Assembly: GCF_030269325.1 (NCBI RefSeq)
Contig: NZ_BSTD01000001.1
Span: forward strand, 2,000,681-2,064,680
From: Amycolatopsis sp. NBRC 101858
Lineage (GTDB): Bacteria > Actinomycetota > Actinomycetes > Mycobacteriales > Pseudonocardiaceae
Direction: 5' to 3'
Length of the DNA stretch: 64,000 nucleotides
Both the position numbers and the translations under genes were made by a program. Below are positions 1-7,760 of the stretch, piece after piece (position 1 is the stretch's first letter; every line of letters starts with the position of its first letter). Below the pieces are notes generated by a model. That model was not told the origin of the DNA. It did no database searches and worked only from the letters and a program-made list of their open reading frames with translations.

Positions 1-505
1 CGCAGTACGCGCCGGCGACGAGCAGCAGCACGAGGAAGGCGTCGGGGTTGTCGTAGCGGAACATGAGCGCGGCGACCGGCGTCAGCGCGAGCCCGGCCCC
101 GGCGAGCAGGCCCGCACCCGGGCCGGACAGCCGTCGCACGGCGAGGTAGAGCAGGCCCACCGAGGCGACGCCGGCGAGCGCGTTCGGCACGAGCAGGCTC
201 CAGCTCGAGAAGCCGAAGAGCCGGCCGGACAGCCCCATGACCCACAGCGAGAACGGCGGTTTGTCGACGGTGACGACGTTGCCCGGGTCGAGTGAACCGA
301 AGAACAGTGCCTTCCAGCTCCACGTGCCGGCCTGGGCGGCCATCGCGTAGAAGTCGTTGGCCCAGCCCGTTTTCGCCAGGCCCCAGAGGTAGAGCAGCCC
401 GGTGCCGGCCAGCAGCGCGGCGACGGAAGGCTTGACCCACCGCGGTTTCCGGGCGGCCTCGGGAGCGGGCTGGGCGTGTTCGGGCGCCGCCAGCGTGGTC
501 GTCAT
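1..505 (-). CDS. GT39/PMT-like glycosyltransferase, N-terminal part
   Basis: This is the first 168 codons of a multi-membrane-span protein that continues past the left window edge. After a soluble N-terminus of about 25 residues come hydrophobic segments, the loop residues W48-A-N-D-F-Y53 and the motif D81-K-P-P84. That arrangement is typical of the ArnT/PMT-like (GT39) family of Actinobacteria. Such enzymes move a sugar from a polyprenyl-phosphate carrier onto an acceptor on the outer face of the membrane; the acceptor cannot be told from this fragment. The start is the ATG complement of 503-505. It is transcribed leftward, in the same direction as the two-component pair upstream, with about 90 bp between them. 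Confidence 0.85.
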   Translation of the reverse strand, partial: MTTTLAAPEHAQPAPEAARKPRWVKPSVAALLAGTGLLYLWGLAKTGWANDFYAMAAQAGTWSWKALFFGSLDPGNVVTVDKPPFSLWVMGLSGRLFGFSSWSLLVPNALAGVASVGLLYLAVRRLSGPGAGLLAGAGLALTPVAALMFRYDNPDAFLVLLLVAGAYC

Positions 506-594
506 GATCCTCACCGTGTCGGCACCGCATGTGGTGAACTTGTGCCGAAGCTGTGCGTGCGCTGTGCATCGGCCCCGATCGGGTGCGACCGTCG

Positions 595-2106
595 TCACTC
601 CGGGGCCGGCGCCTCCGGGAAGGTGATCTCGAACTCCGTGCGCCCCGGCCGGCTCTGCACCGCGACCCGGCCGCCGTGCGCCGCGACCACCGCGGCCACG
701 ATCGCCAGCCCGAGACCCGTGCTCCCCGCCGCCCGCGAGCGCGAGTTGTCGCCGCGGGCGAAGCGCTCGAAGATGTCCGGGAGGATGTCCGGCGGGATGC
801 CCGGGCCGTCGTCGGTCACGCGGAGGCGGAGTACTCCGTCCGAAGTGGACAGTGAGGTGGTCACCGTCGTGCCCGCCGGGGTGTGCGTGCGCGCGTTGGC
901 CAGCACGTTGATCACCACCTGGTGCAGCTGGCCCGCGTCGCCGAGGACGCCGATCGGCTCGCCGGGGACGTCCATCAGCCACTTGTGGCCCGGGCCCGCG
1001 ACGTGCGCGTCCGCGACCGCGTCGGCCACCAGCCGGCACAGGTCCACCCACTCGTGCACCACCGGGCGGCCGGAGTCGAGGCGCGCGAGCAGCAGCAGGT
1101 CCTCCACCAGCGTCGTCATCCGGCGCGACTCGGACTCGACGCGGCTCATCGCGAACGCGACGTCCGGCGGCACCTGCTCACCGCCGCGGCGGGTCAGCTC
1201 GGCGTACCCGCGGATGGCCGCCAGCGGCGTGCGCAGCTCGTGGCTCGCGTCCGCGACGAACTGGCGGACGCGGTTCTCACTCGCGTGCCGCGCGCTCAGC
1301 GCGTTCGCGACGTGCTGGAGCATCCGGTTCAGCGCCGAGCCGACCTTGCCGACCTCGGTGCCCGGGTCGGTGTCGGCCTCCGGGACCCGTTCCGACAGCG
1401 CGACTTCACCGCGGTCGAGCGGCAGTTCGGAGACGCGCGTCGCGGTCGCGGCCAGCCGGTCGAGTGGTTTCATCGTGCGCCGGATCGTCGCCGCGCCGAC
1501 CGCGCCGGCCACCAGGATCCCGGCGAGCGCGACGCCGCCGAGGATGAACCCGAGCCGCCAGAGCGTCTCGTTGACGTCCTTCAGCGGCAGGCCGATGACG
1601 GTCTTCTCGCCACCGGGCGACATCGTCGAGACGACGCGGTAGTCGCCGAGGCTGCCGCCGAGGTCGATGCTGCGCTGCTTCCCGTCGGACGGCACCGCCA
1701 GCAGCGCCAGCACCTGCTCCGCCGGGATGGATCGGAACGGCGGCTTGCGCTTCGACGGCGCGCCGACGCTGGAGTCGAGCACGCTGCCCTGGGCGAGCGG
1801 GCCCTTTTGGACGACGGCGAGCGTCCCGTCGCCTTGGCCGAGCGCGCGCAGGGGGTCCGGCGGCGGGGCGTCGCCGTACGGCCAGGTCGACCGGTCCGGC
1901 GCGTGCGCGGCGCGGTCGGTCGCCGCGGCCAGCCGCTTGTCCTGCTGGCCGACGAGGAACTCGCTCAGCGCGAACTCCGTGACCACGCCGACGACCAGGC
2001 ACACCAGCGCGAGCAGCGCGGCGAGCTGGACGATCAGCCGCCGTCGCAACGACCACGGCCGCTGCGCCCGGAACCCCCGCCGCTCAGCCCGCTGGCTTGA
2101 GGACAT
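595..2106 (-). CDS. Two-component sensor histidine kinase (OmpR-partner type)
   Basis: This is a 503-residue membrane sensor kinase. Transmembrane helix 1 (about residues 24-45) is followed by an extracytoplasmic loop of about 135 residues, helix 2 (about 184-207), a HAMP linker and a dimerisation/phosphoacceptor domain with SHELRTP (His289). The C-terminal ATPase domain shows the N box (NVLANARTHTP), G1 box (DDGPGIPP) and G2 box (STGLGLAIV). It autophosphorylates and passes phosphate to the response regulator encoded just upstream, whose 3' end overlaps its start by 23 bp, so the two are translationally coupled. The architecture resembles the TrcS/CseC group. The signal is unknown. Confidence 0.95.
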   Translation of the reverse strand: MSSSQRAERRGFRAQRPWSLRRRLIVQLAALLALVCLVVGVVTEFALSEFLVGQQDKRLAAATDRAAHAPDRSTWPYGDAPPPDPLRALGQGDGTLAVVQKGPLAQGSVLDSSVGAPSKRKPPFRSIPAEQVLALLAVPSDGKQRSIDLGGSLGDYRVVSTMSPGGEKTVIGLPLKDVNETLWRLGFILGGVALAGILVAGAVGAATIRRTMKPLDRLAATATRVSELPLDRGEVALSERVPEADTDPGTEVGKVGSALNRMLQHVANALSARHASENRVRQFVADASHELRTPLAAIRGYAELTRRGGEQVPPDVAFAMSRVESESRRMTTLVEDLLLLARLDSGRPVVHEWVDLCRLVADAVADAHVAGPGHKWLMDVPGEPIGVLGDAGQLHQVVINVLANARTHTPAGTTVTTSLSTSDGVLRLRVTDDGPGIPPDILPDIFERFARGDNSRSRAAGSTGLGLAIVAAVVAAHGGRVAVQSRPGRTEFEITFPEAPAPE

Positions 2107-2857
2107 ACCCGGCGCCCCGCATGGTGTGGATCATCGGCTCGCGGTCGGCGTCGATCTTCTTGCGCAGGTAGGAGATGTAGAGCTCGACGATGTTGGCCTG
2201 ACCGCCGAAGTCGTAGCTCCAGACGCGGTCCAGGATCTGGGCCTTCGACAGCACCCGCTTCGGGTTGCGCATGAGGTAGCGCAGCAGCTCGAACTCGGTC
2301 GCGGTCAGCGGCACGAGGTCGCCGCCGCGGTGCACCTCGCGGCTGTCTTCGTCGAGGGTGAGGTCGCCGACGACCAGCTGCGACCCGCTCGCGCCGGTCA
2401 CCCCGCCGGCCCGGCGCAGCAGCGCGCGCAGGCGCAGCGCGACCTCTTCGAGGCTGAACGGCTTGGTGACGTAGTCGTCGCCGCCCGCGGTGAGCCCGGC
2501 GATGCGGTCCTCGACCGCGTCCTTCGCCGTCAGGAAGAGCACGGGCAGGTGTGGTGCCTCGGACCGCATTCTCCGCAGGACTTCGAGGCCGCTGAAGTCG
2601 GGGAGCATGACGTCGAGGACGACGGCGTCGGGGCGGAAGTCGCGCGCGATCCGGACGGCTTCCGTGCCGTCACCCGCGCTGCGCACCTCCCAGCCCTCCA
2701 TGCGCAGGGCCATCGACACGAGCTCGGCCAGCGTCGCCTCGTCGTCGACGACGAGGACCCGCACCGGGCTCCCGTCGGCGCGGCGCAGGTCGGCCTTGCC
2801 GGGGCCGGGTGACGTGGCGTTCATAGCGGTCATAGTGCCATCTTCTCGGCGGCTCAT
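2084..2857 (-). CDS. OmpR/PhoB-family response regulator
   Basis: This DNA-binding response regulator has up to 257 residues. The receiver domain (about 33-150) holds the acidic pair in VVDDE, phosphoacceptor Asp82 in VVLDVMLPD and the conserved Lys in TKPF. The C-terminal winged-helix domain (about 160-257) contains the transactivation-loop pattern RYLMRNPKRVLSK. The extended N-terminus suggests that Met9 or Met12 may be the real start; the longest frame is given. It precedes and overlaps its kinase gene. It is divergent from the secreted-protein gene at 3009, which makes the 150-bp region between them a likely place for its own binding site. Confidence 0.95.
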   Translation of the reverse strand: MSRREDGTMTAMNATSPGPGKADLRRADGSPVRVLVVDDEATLAELVSMALRMEGWEVRSAGDGTEAVRIARDFRPDAVVLDVMLPDFSGLEVLRRMRSEAPHLPVLFLTAKDAVEDRIAGLTAGGDDYVTKPFSLEEVALRLRALLRRAGGVTGASGSQLVVGDLTLDEDSREVHRGGDLVPLTATEFELLRYLMRNPKRVLSKAQILDRVWSYDFGGQANIVELYISYLRKKIDADREPMIHTMRGAGYVLKPAG

Positions 2858-3008
2858 CAGTGGTCACTGTGCCCGCGCTGTGCGTTTCCTGTGAGAGTCC
2901 TTCGTTCGGGTAAGGGAGCCACAGCGCGTGCTGACGCCCCGCACAGCTCAAACACAGCCTCGGCGGCGAATCTGGCCTGGACCAGTGTGGGTACCACCGG
3001 AGGACACG

Positions 3009-3662
3009 ATGACGACCGAGCCGACGCCGAACACGCCGCCCGAGGGCGGCCCGGCACCCGCCGCGAGCACCCCGGCCCCGGCCAACTGGGGGGACCCGGG
3101 CCCGGCCGCACCGAAGAAGGGCTGGTCCGGCAAGAAGACGGCGATCGCGGCCGGCATCGCGGTGGTCATCGCGGCCGGCGGCGGCGCGGCGATCTGGGCG
3201 GGCACCAGCAGTGCGGACAACTCCGCCCAGCAGGGCCCGGGAGGCTTCGGCGGCCCGGGTGGCGGCCAGTTCCCCCGCGGCGGCCAGGGCCAGGGCTTCC
3301 CGGGCGGCGGTCCCGGCGGCGGGATGGCAGCGCTGCGCGAGGCCCTCCACGGCGATTTCGTGGTGTCGAACGGCAGCGGCGGCTACACGACGGAGCGGCT
3401 CCAGACGGGCGACGTGACGGAGCTGAGCGCGACCTCGGTGACGCTGACGAGCAAGGACGGCTACAAGCAGACGTACACGCTCGACGGGTCGACCCAGAAG
3501 ACGGGCGACGTGAAGCAGGGCGACACGAACGTGACGGTGGTGGCGAAGGTGGACGGCCAGACGGCGACGGCGACGTCGCTGGGCCAGGCGCTGCAGGGCG
3601 CCGGCCAGCGCCAGCCGGGCCAGCGCCGCGGCGGCGACTACTCGGCCCGCCCGACCAGCTGA
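3009..3662 (+). CDS. Single-pass membrane-anchored protein with DUF5666-like domain
   Basis: The protein has 217 residues. A Pro/Ala-rich cytoplasmic N-terminus is followed by one transmembrane helix (hydrophobic AIAAGIAVVIAAGGGAAIWAG), a Gly/Gln/Pro-rich low-complexity linker, and a beta-rich extracytoplasmic domain that alternates 'sat-sVTLTSKDG' and 'VKQGDTNVTVVAKVDG' strands. That pattern resembles the small DUF5666 OB-like domain. The start at ATG 3009 is supported by GGAGGA about 6 bases upstream; in-frame codons further upstream lack a good ribosome site. It is divergent from the response regulator gene at 2857 and could be a target of that system, which is inference from position only. 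Its biochemical function is unknown. Confidence 0.75.
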   Translation: MTTEPTPNTPPEGGPAPAASTPAPANWGDPGPAAPKKGWSGKKTAIAAGIAVVIAAGGGAAIWAGTSSADNSAQQGPGGFGGPGGGQFPRGGQGQGFPGGGPGGGMAALREALHGDFVVSNGSGGYTTERLQTGDVTELSATSVTLTSKDGYKQTYTLDGSTQKTGDVKQGDTNVTVVAKVDGQTATATSLGQALQGAGQRQPGQRRGGDYSARPTS

Positions 3663-3837
3663 CCGAGCGCCCCGGCGGCCTTCGGTGCGGCTGACGCGCC
3701 GAGGGCCGCATCGGGACGTTCGGCCTCACCCGGCCACTGACCCTCCCGACCGGGAGCGTCCCGGTGCCGCGTCCCCCTCCCGCCGCATCGGGGCGTTCCC
3801 GCCCACCGCACCCTTCGACTAGGGCACAGTTGCGGGT

Positions 3838-4998
3838 GTGCCCGACATCAGCGGATCCCTGCGGCGCCAGTCGCTGCTGGTCGCGCTGGTCTGCATCGTC
3901 TGCGACGCCGCCCTCTTCGGCCTGCGCGCCCAGGCCCAGCTCGGCGAAACCGGCTGGCGCGCCTGGGCCGTCCTCCTCGGCGGGATCGCCGTCAACGCCG
4001 CCCTCGCCGGCCCCGCGCGGTACTCCGGCTGGGTCGCCCTCGCGCACGCCCTCCTCTTCGCCGGCTCGCCGCTGCTGCTCTGCACCTGCCAGGGGTACGT
4101 CGTCGGGAACAACGCCGGCATCCTGATCGCCGGCTACCGGGCCGGGGCCTGGCTGCGCCCGAAACCCGCCGTCCTCGCGCTCCTCGCCCTGCTCGCCGGC
4201 GTCGTCGCCGGGTGCATCGAAGGCGGCGGGCGCACCGCGTCCGACTGGCGGCTGATCGCCATCAGCGTCAGCGTCAGCGGGCTGCTGCCGTGGCTGGTCG
4301 GCCGGTACACGACCGCCCGGCGCGCCTACATCGCCGATCTCGAGCGCGAGGCGGACGAACGCCGTCAGCACGAAGAAGAGGCCGTCCGCAGGGCCGTCAC
4401 CGAAGAGCGCACGACCATCGCGCGCGACCTCCACGACGTCATCTCCCACCACGTCAGCGCCATCGGCGTGCACGCCGGCGCGGCCCGGCTCGGCCTGCCC
4501 GACGGCGACTCGCCGGTGCGCAAGTCGCTCGGCGCGGTCGAGTCCGCCAGCCGCTCGGCGATGGCCGACCTGCGCCGCCTGCTCGACCTCCTGCACGCCG
4601 AAACCAACGCCGAACAGCCCGGCCTGGACAACCTCGACGAGCTCGTCGAGACCGTCCGCGCGGCCGGCCTGCCGACCCGGCTGACCCTGCGCGGCGAACC
4701 CCGCGAGCTCCCCGGCTCGCTCGACGTCGCCCTGTACCGCATCGCCCAGGAGGCCCTGACCAACGCGCTGCGCCACGGCACCGGCCCGGTCGAAGTGGAG
4801 CTGACCCACGGCCGCACCGAGGTCGTGCTCACGGTGACGAGCGGCCTGCGCCCCGACCGCACCACGCAGAAGGAGCACGCGCACCGCGGCCTGGCCGGCA
4901 TCCGCCAGCGCGTCACCCTGTTCGGCGGCCAGGTCTCCTACGGCGAAACCGGCGAGCACTGGCAGCTGCGCACGACCTTCCCGGTGGAGAGCACATGA
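3838..4998 (+). CDS. NarL-type sensor histidine kinase (HisKA_3)
   Basis: This 386-residue sensor kinase starts with GTG. The first 155 residues form about five hydrophobic helices, followed by a coiled linker rich in Arg and Glu. The phosphoacceptor motif ERTTIARDLHD (His199) marks the HisKA_3 family, and a HATPase domain follows (LYRIAQEALTNALRHG; HRGLAGIRQRV). It phosphorylates a LuxR-type response regulator. The stop codon overlaps the start of that regulator in an ATGA tetramer at 4995-4998, so the two are co-translated. The signal is not evident; there is no large periplasmic domain, so sensing is probably within the membrane. Confidence 0.95.
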   Translation: MPDISGSLRRQSLLVALVCIVCDAALFGLRAQAQLGETGWRAWAVLLGGIAVNAALAGPARYSGWVALAHALLFAGSPLLLCTCQGYVVGNNAGILIAGYRAGAWLRPKPAVLALLALLAGVVAGCIEGGGRTASDWRLIAISVSVSGLLPWLVGRYTTARRAYIADLEREADERRQHEEEAVRRAVTEERTTIARDLHDVISHHVSAIGVHAGAARLGLPDGDSPVRKSLGAVESASRSAMADLRRLLDLLHAETNAEQPGLDNLDELVETVRAAGLPTRLTLRGEPRELPGSLDVALYRIAQEALTNALRHGTGPVEVELTHGRTEVVLTVTSGLRPDRTTQKEHAHRGLAGIRQRVTLFGGQVSYGETGEHWQLRTTFPVEST

Positions 4999-5666
4999 TC
5001 CGCGTCCTGCTGGCCGACGACCACGCGATGTTCCGCTCCGGGATGCGCGCGCTCCTCGACACCCAGCCCGACTTCACCTGCGTCGGCGAGGCGTCCGACG
5101 GCCGCGAAGCCGTCGCCGAGACCGCCCGCCTGCGCCCGGACGTCGCGGTCCTCGACGTCCGGATGCCCCGGCTCGACGGCCTCGCCGCGACCGAGGCGAT
5201 CCTCGCCGCGCCGGGCAACGACACCCGCGTCCTCGTGCTCACGACCTACGACGCCGACGAGTACGTCTACCGCGCGCTGCGTGCCGGGGCGAGCGGGTTC
5301 CTGCTGAAGAGCCTGGCGCCGGAGGAGCTGGTCGCGGCGATGCGGGTGGCCGCGCGCGGCGACGCGCTGATCGACCCGTCGGTGACCCGGCGGCTGGTCG
5401 CGAAGTTCACGTCGGTGCTCGAACCCGCGGCCGCCGAACCACCCGAGCTGGCCCGGCTCACCTCCCGCGAGCGGGAGGTCCTGCTGCTGATCGCCAACGC
5501 CGGCAGCAACGCCGAGATCGCGCGGCAGCTGCACGTCGGCGAGGAGACGGTCAAGACGCACGTGTCGCGGGTGCTGTCGAAGCTCGGGCTGCCCGACCGC
5601 GTGCACGCCGTCGTCTACGCCTACAAGCACAAACTCGTCCCGGACGAGCGACCCGCCCTAGACTGA
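4995..5666 (+). CDS. NarL/LuxR-family response regulator
   Basis: This 223-residue response regulator has a receiver domain (LLADDHAMFRSGMR; phosphoacceptor Asp54 in VLDVRMP; Lys in FLLKS). A C-terminal LuxR helix-turn-helix follows (LTSREREVLLLIANAGSNAEIA ... VKTHVSRVLSKL). The start is the ATG of the ATGA overlap with the kinase gene. Regulators of this kind bind DNA as dimers after phosphorylation. The direct targets are unknown; the small membrane protein gene starts only 4 bp after its stop and may be co-transcribed. Confidence 0.95.
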   Translation: MIRVLLADDHAMFRSGMRALLDTQPDFTCVGEASDGREAVAETARLRPDVAVLDVRMPRLDGLAATEAILAAPGNDTRVLVLTTYDADEYVYRALRAGASGFLLKSLAPEELVAAMRVAARGDALIDPSVTRRLVAKFTSVLEPAAAEPPELARLTSREREVLLLIANAGSNAEIARQLHVGEETVKTHVSRVLSKLGLPDRVHAVVYAYKHKLVPDERPALD

Positions 5667-5670
5667 CCCG

Positions 5671-5871
5671 ATGAGGCGCTGGATCACCTTCGCGGTCGGG
5701 GTCGTGCTCGTGCTGGTCGGCGCCGTCTGGGTGCTGCAAGGCGTCGGCGTGATCACCGGCAGCTTCATGACCGGGCAGAAGCTGTGGTTCCTGATCGGCC
5801 TGGTCGCGTTCCTGGTGGGCGTGGTCCTGGTCGCGGCGAACGTGACCAAGCGACGCAAACCTACTTCGTGA
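5671..5871 (+). CDS. Small two-helix membrane protein
   Basis: The protein has 66 residues. There are two hydrophobic segments (about 5-25 and 38-59) and a basic C-terminus (TKRRKPTS). It begins 4 bp after the NarL-type regulator and probably rides on the same message. The 3' end overlaps the convergent F420-type oxidoreductase gene by 11 bp. I recognise no functional motif. The length and topology resemble small actinobacterial envelope proteins of unknown role. Confidence 0.7.
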   Translation: MRRWITFAVGVVLVLVGAVWVLQGVGVITGSFMTGQKLWFLIGLVAFLVGVVLVAANVTKRRKPTS

Positions 5872-6307
5872 AGATCTCGAAGACCGGGTAGCCGGGCGCG
5901 ATCTCGCGCAGCTTCTCGTCCGAGGCCTTCGCGTCGACGCCGTCGAAGAACACGCCGACCTCGAACTTCCAGCGCTTGAGGTAGGGGCGCAGGATGGCCG
6001 GCTTCTCGTCGTCGCCCAGCTCGCGGAAGGTGAACTCCTCGACGCGGCGCCCGACGCGCAGCGTGCCCTGGCCGGCGGCGCGCAGGTTGCGCACCCACTG
6101 CGTCTCGCCGCGCGGGGCGACGAGGTAGCGCACGCCGTCGACGGTCAGCAGGTTCACCGGCACCGACCGCGGCTCGCCGCTCTTGCGCCCGACGACGGTC
6201 AGCACCCGGCTGCCCCACACGCTGAAGCCCATCCGGGTCAGCTTCGCGACGGCCTCGTTGAAAACGTTGGTGGCCTTCTTCGGCTCGATGTAGCGGGCGG
6301 CGGTCAT
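5861..6307 (-). CDS. F420(H2)-dependent nitroreductase/quinone reductase (Ddn family)
   Basis: This 148-residue protein belongs to the deazaflavin-dependent nitroreductase family (split beta-barrel, flavin/F420 binding). The family signatures visible are GSRVLTVVGRKSGEPRSVP, the strand VRYLVAPRGETQWVRNLRAAG, and the basic loop before LRVGRRVEEF. The enzymes use reduced cofactor F420 to reduce quinones or xenobiotics at the membrane. Cofactor preference is inferred from the family. It is divergent from the TetR gene at 6434. The two palindromes in that gap suggest it is repressed by that regulator and induced by a small molecule. Confidence 0.88.
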   Translation of the reverse strand: MTAARYIEPKKATNVFNEAVAKLTRMGFSVWGSRVLTVVGRKSGEPRSVPVNLLTVDGVRYLVAPRGETQWVRNLRAAGQGTLRVGRRVEEFTFRELGDDEKPAILRPYLKRWKFEVGVFFDGVDAKASDEKLREIAPGYPVFEIFTK

Positions 6308-6326
6308 GGTGTCCTCCGAAGTTTGG

Positions 6327-6341
6327 GAGAGCAGTGCTCTC
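6327..6341. promoter_or_regulatory. Probable TetR operator, left copy
   Basis: This is a perfect palindrome, GAGAGCA-G-TGCTCTC, with 7-bp arms around one base. It lies between the divergent F420-type oxidoreductase and TetR genes. A second copy of the same core lies at 6381-6393 and a half-site at about 6347-6353. Assignment to the adjacent TetR protein is by position. Confidence 0.75.
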
Positions 6342-6380
6342 GGTTAAGAGCAGTGAACACTAGAGCGCTGCACGCTGTCA

Positions 6381-6393
6381 AGAGCACTGCTCT
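6381..6393. promoter_or_regulatory. Probable TetR operator, right copy
   Basis: AGAGCA-C-TGCTCT has perfect 6-bp arms and the same AGAGCA/TGCTCT core as the left copy, about 53 bp away centre to centre (roughly five helical turns). One copy sits near each divergent start, as expected for a regulator controlling both its own gene and the oxidoreductase gene. Confidence 0.75.
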
Positions 6394-6433
6394 CTATTTT
6401 GTGCGCCGCTCTCGTCATGGCACACTGATCCCC

Positions 6434-7105
6434 ATGACCGCGACCCGGACCGCGCGCGAACGTGCCCGCGCCGAACTCACCCAGGAGATCAAGGACGAGG
6501 CCCGCCGTCAGCTCGCCGAAGTCGGCGCGCACGGGCTTTCGCTGCGTGCGGTGGCGCGGGAGCTGGGCATGGTGTCGTCCGCGCTGTACCGGTACTTCCC
6601 CAGCCGCGACCGGCTGCTGACCGACCTGATCGTCGACGCCTACAACGCGATCGGCGAGGCGGCCGAGCAGGCCGACCCGGGCAAGGGCGCCCCCCGCGAC
6701 CGGTGGCTCGCGATCTGGCAGGCGACCCGCGAATGGGCCCGCGCGCACCCGCACGAGTACGCGCTGATCTACGGCTCGCCGATCCCCGGCTACCAGGCCC
6801 CGCAGGACACGGTCGCGCCCGCGGCCCGCGTCGCGCTGGCCCTGGTCAAGGTGCTCACGCACACCGAGCTGCGGGAAATCGACGGCGACGTCCCGCCCCA
6901 GCTGCGCGCCCAGGCCGAGACCCTCACGAAGGTCCTCGGGATCGTCGCCGGCCCCGAGACCGTGGCCCGGCTGCTCATGGCGTGGACCCAGCTGTTCGGC
7001 GCGATCAACTTCGACCTGTTCGGCCAGTACGTCGGCAGCGTCGACCCGGCCGACGAGTTCTTCGCCCACTCGGCGAAGCGGATGGCGGAGTTCGTCGGCC
7101 TCTGA
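6434..7105 (+). CDS. TetR/AcrR-family repressor
   Basis: This 223-residue protein has an N-terminal helix-turn-helix (about residues 12-60: RRQLAEVGAHGLSLRAVARELGM ... LYRYFPSRDRLLTDLI). A helical ligand-binding domain of the TetR_C/WHG type follows (WARAHPHEYALIYGSPIPGY is characteristic). The start at ATG 6434 fits the usual short basic N-terminus. It probably binds the two GAGAGCA palindromes immediately upstream and represses both itself and the divergent F420-type oxidoreductase. The ligand is unknown. Confidence 0.92.
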   Translation: MTATRTARERARAELTQEIKDEARRQLAEVGAHGLSLRAVARELGMVSSALYRYFPSRDRLLTDLIVDAYNAIGEAAEQADPGKGAPRDRWLAIWQATREWARAHPHEYALIYGSPIPGYQAPQDTVAPAARVALALVKVLTHTELREIDGDVPPQLRAQAETLTKVLGIVAGPETVARLLMAWTQLFGAINFDLFGQYVGSVDPADEFFAHSAKRMAEFVGL

Positions 7106-7118
7106 CGCGGCCAGGTCT

Positions 7119-7739
7119 CTAGCGCAGCCAGGTCCGCAGCAGCAGCTCGACGGCGTCGGCGATCACCGTGTCGCTCGTGCCTTCCGGGCTCAGGTAACGC
7201 TGCCGGAGCAGGCCGTCCTCCAGCGCGTGGACGATCAGCGCGAGGAACGCCGGGTCGGCCGGCGGCGCGACACCGCGGGCGGCGAACGTCGCACGCACGC
7301 TCGCCTCGATCAGCTCGCGCGCGGCCCGCTCGTTCGCGCCGGCTGACGGCCGGGCCTCGGGGTTGCGCAGCGCGTACAACGTCAGCTCGGTGCGCAGCGC
7401 GAACCACTCGGGCAGGTGCTCGGCCCGCGCCGCGTGCCACTCCTTGAGCCGCGCCATGACGTCGCCCTCGAGCGCGGCCACCTCCACGGCCTCCTGCGAG
7501 CGGCGCTGGGCCAGCAGCGCCACGACCAGCTCGTGCTTGTCCTCGAAGTTGCCGTAGAACGCCCCGCGCGTGTAGCCGGCGCGGTCGGCGATCTGCTCGA
7601 CCGACGTGCCGTTGACCCCGCGCTCGGCGAACAGCTCCGCGGCCGCCGCGAGCAGCCGGTCCTTCGTCCGTTCGCGGCTTTCCGCCCGCGTCAGCCGCTT
7701 CCCCGTCACGGCCGAGACGGTACCGTCGGCCAACGGCAT
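7119..7739 (-). CDS. TetR-family regulator
   Basis: The protein has 206 residues. The helix-turn-helix reads AAAELFAERGVNGTSVEQIA and GYTRGAFYGNFEDKHELV at about residues 20-65, followed by a divergent helical effector domain. It is divergent from the 3-hydroxyacyl-CoA dehydrogenase gene with only about 21 bp between the start codons. Any shared promoter must therefore overlap coding sequence, or at least one message is leaderless. Control of the dehydrogenase by an acyl-CoA-type ligand is plausible but is inference from position. Confidence 0.9.
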   Translation of the reverse strand: MPLADGTVSAVTGKRLTRAESRERTKDRLLAAAAELFAERGVNGTSVEQIADRAGYTRGAFYGNFEDKHELVVALLAQRRSQEAVEVAALEGDVMARLKEWHAARAEHLPEWFALRTELTLYALRNPEARPSAGANERAARELIEASVRATFAARGVAPPADPAFLALIVHALEDGLLRQRYLSPEGTSDTVIADAVELLLRTWLR

Positions 7740-7760
7740 CGGCGGGAAGGCGGGCACGAC

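Noticed and set aside
595..2100. Long plus-strand frames opposite the sensor kinase
   Set aside because: They are antisense shadows caused by high GC; the composition is Arg/Ala/His-rich without motifs, while the minus-strand frame is a clear kinase.
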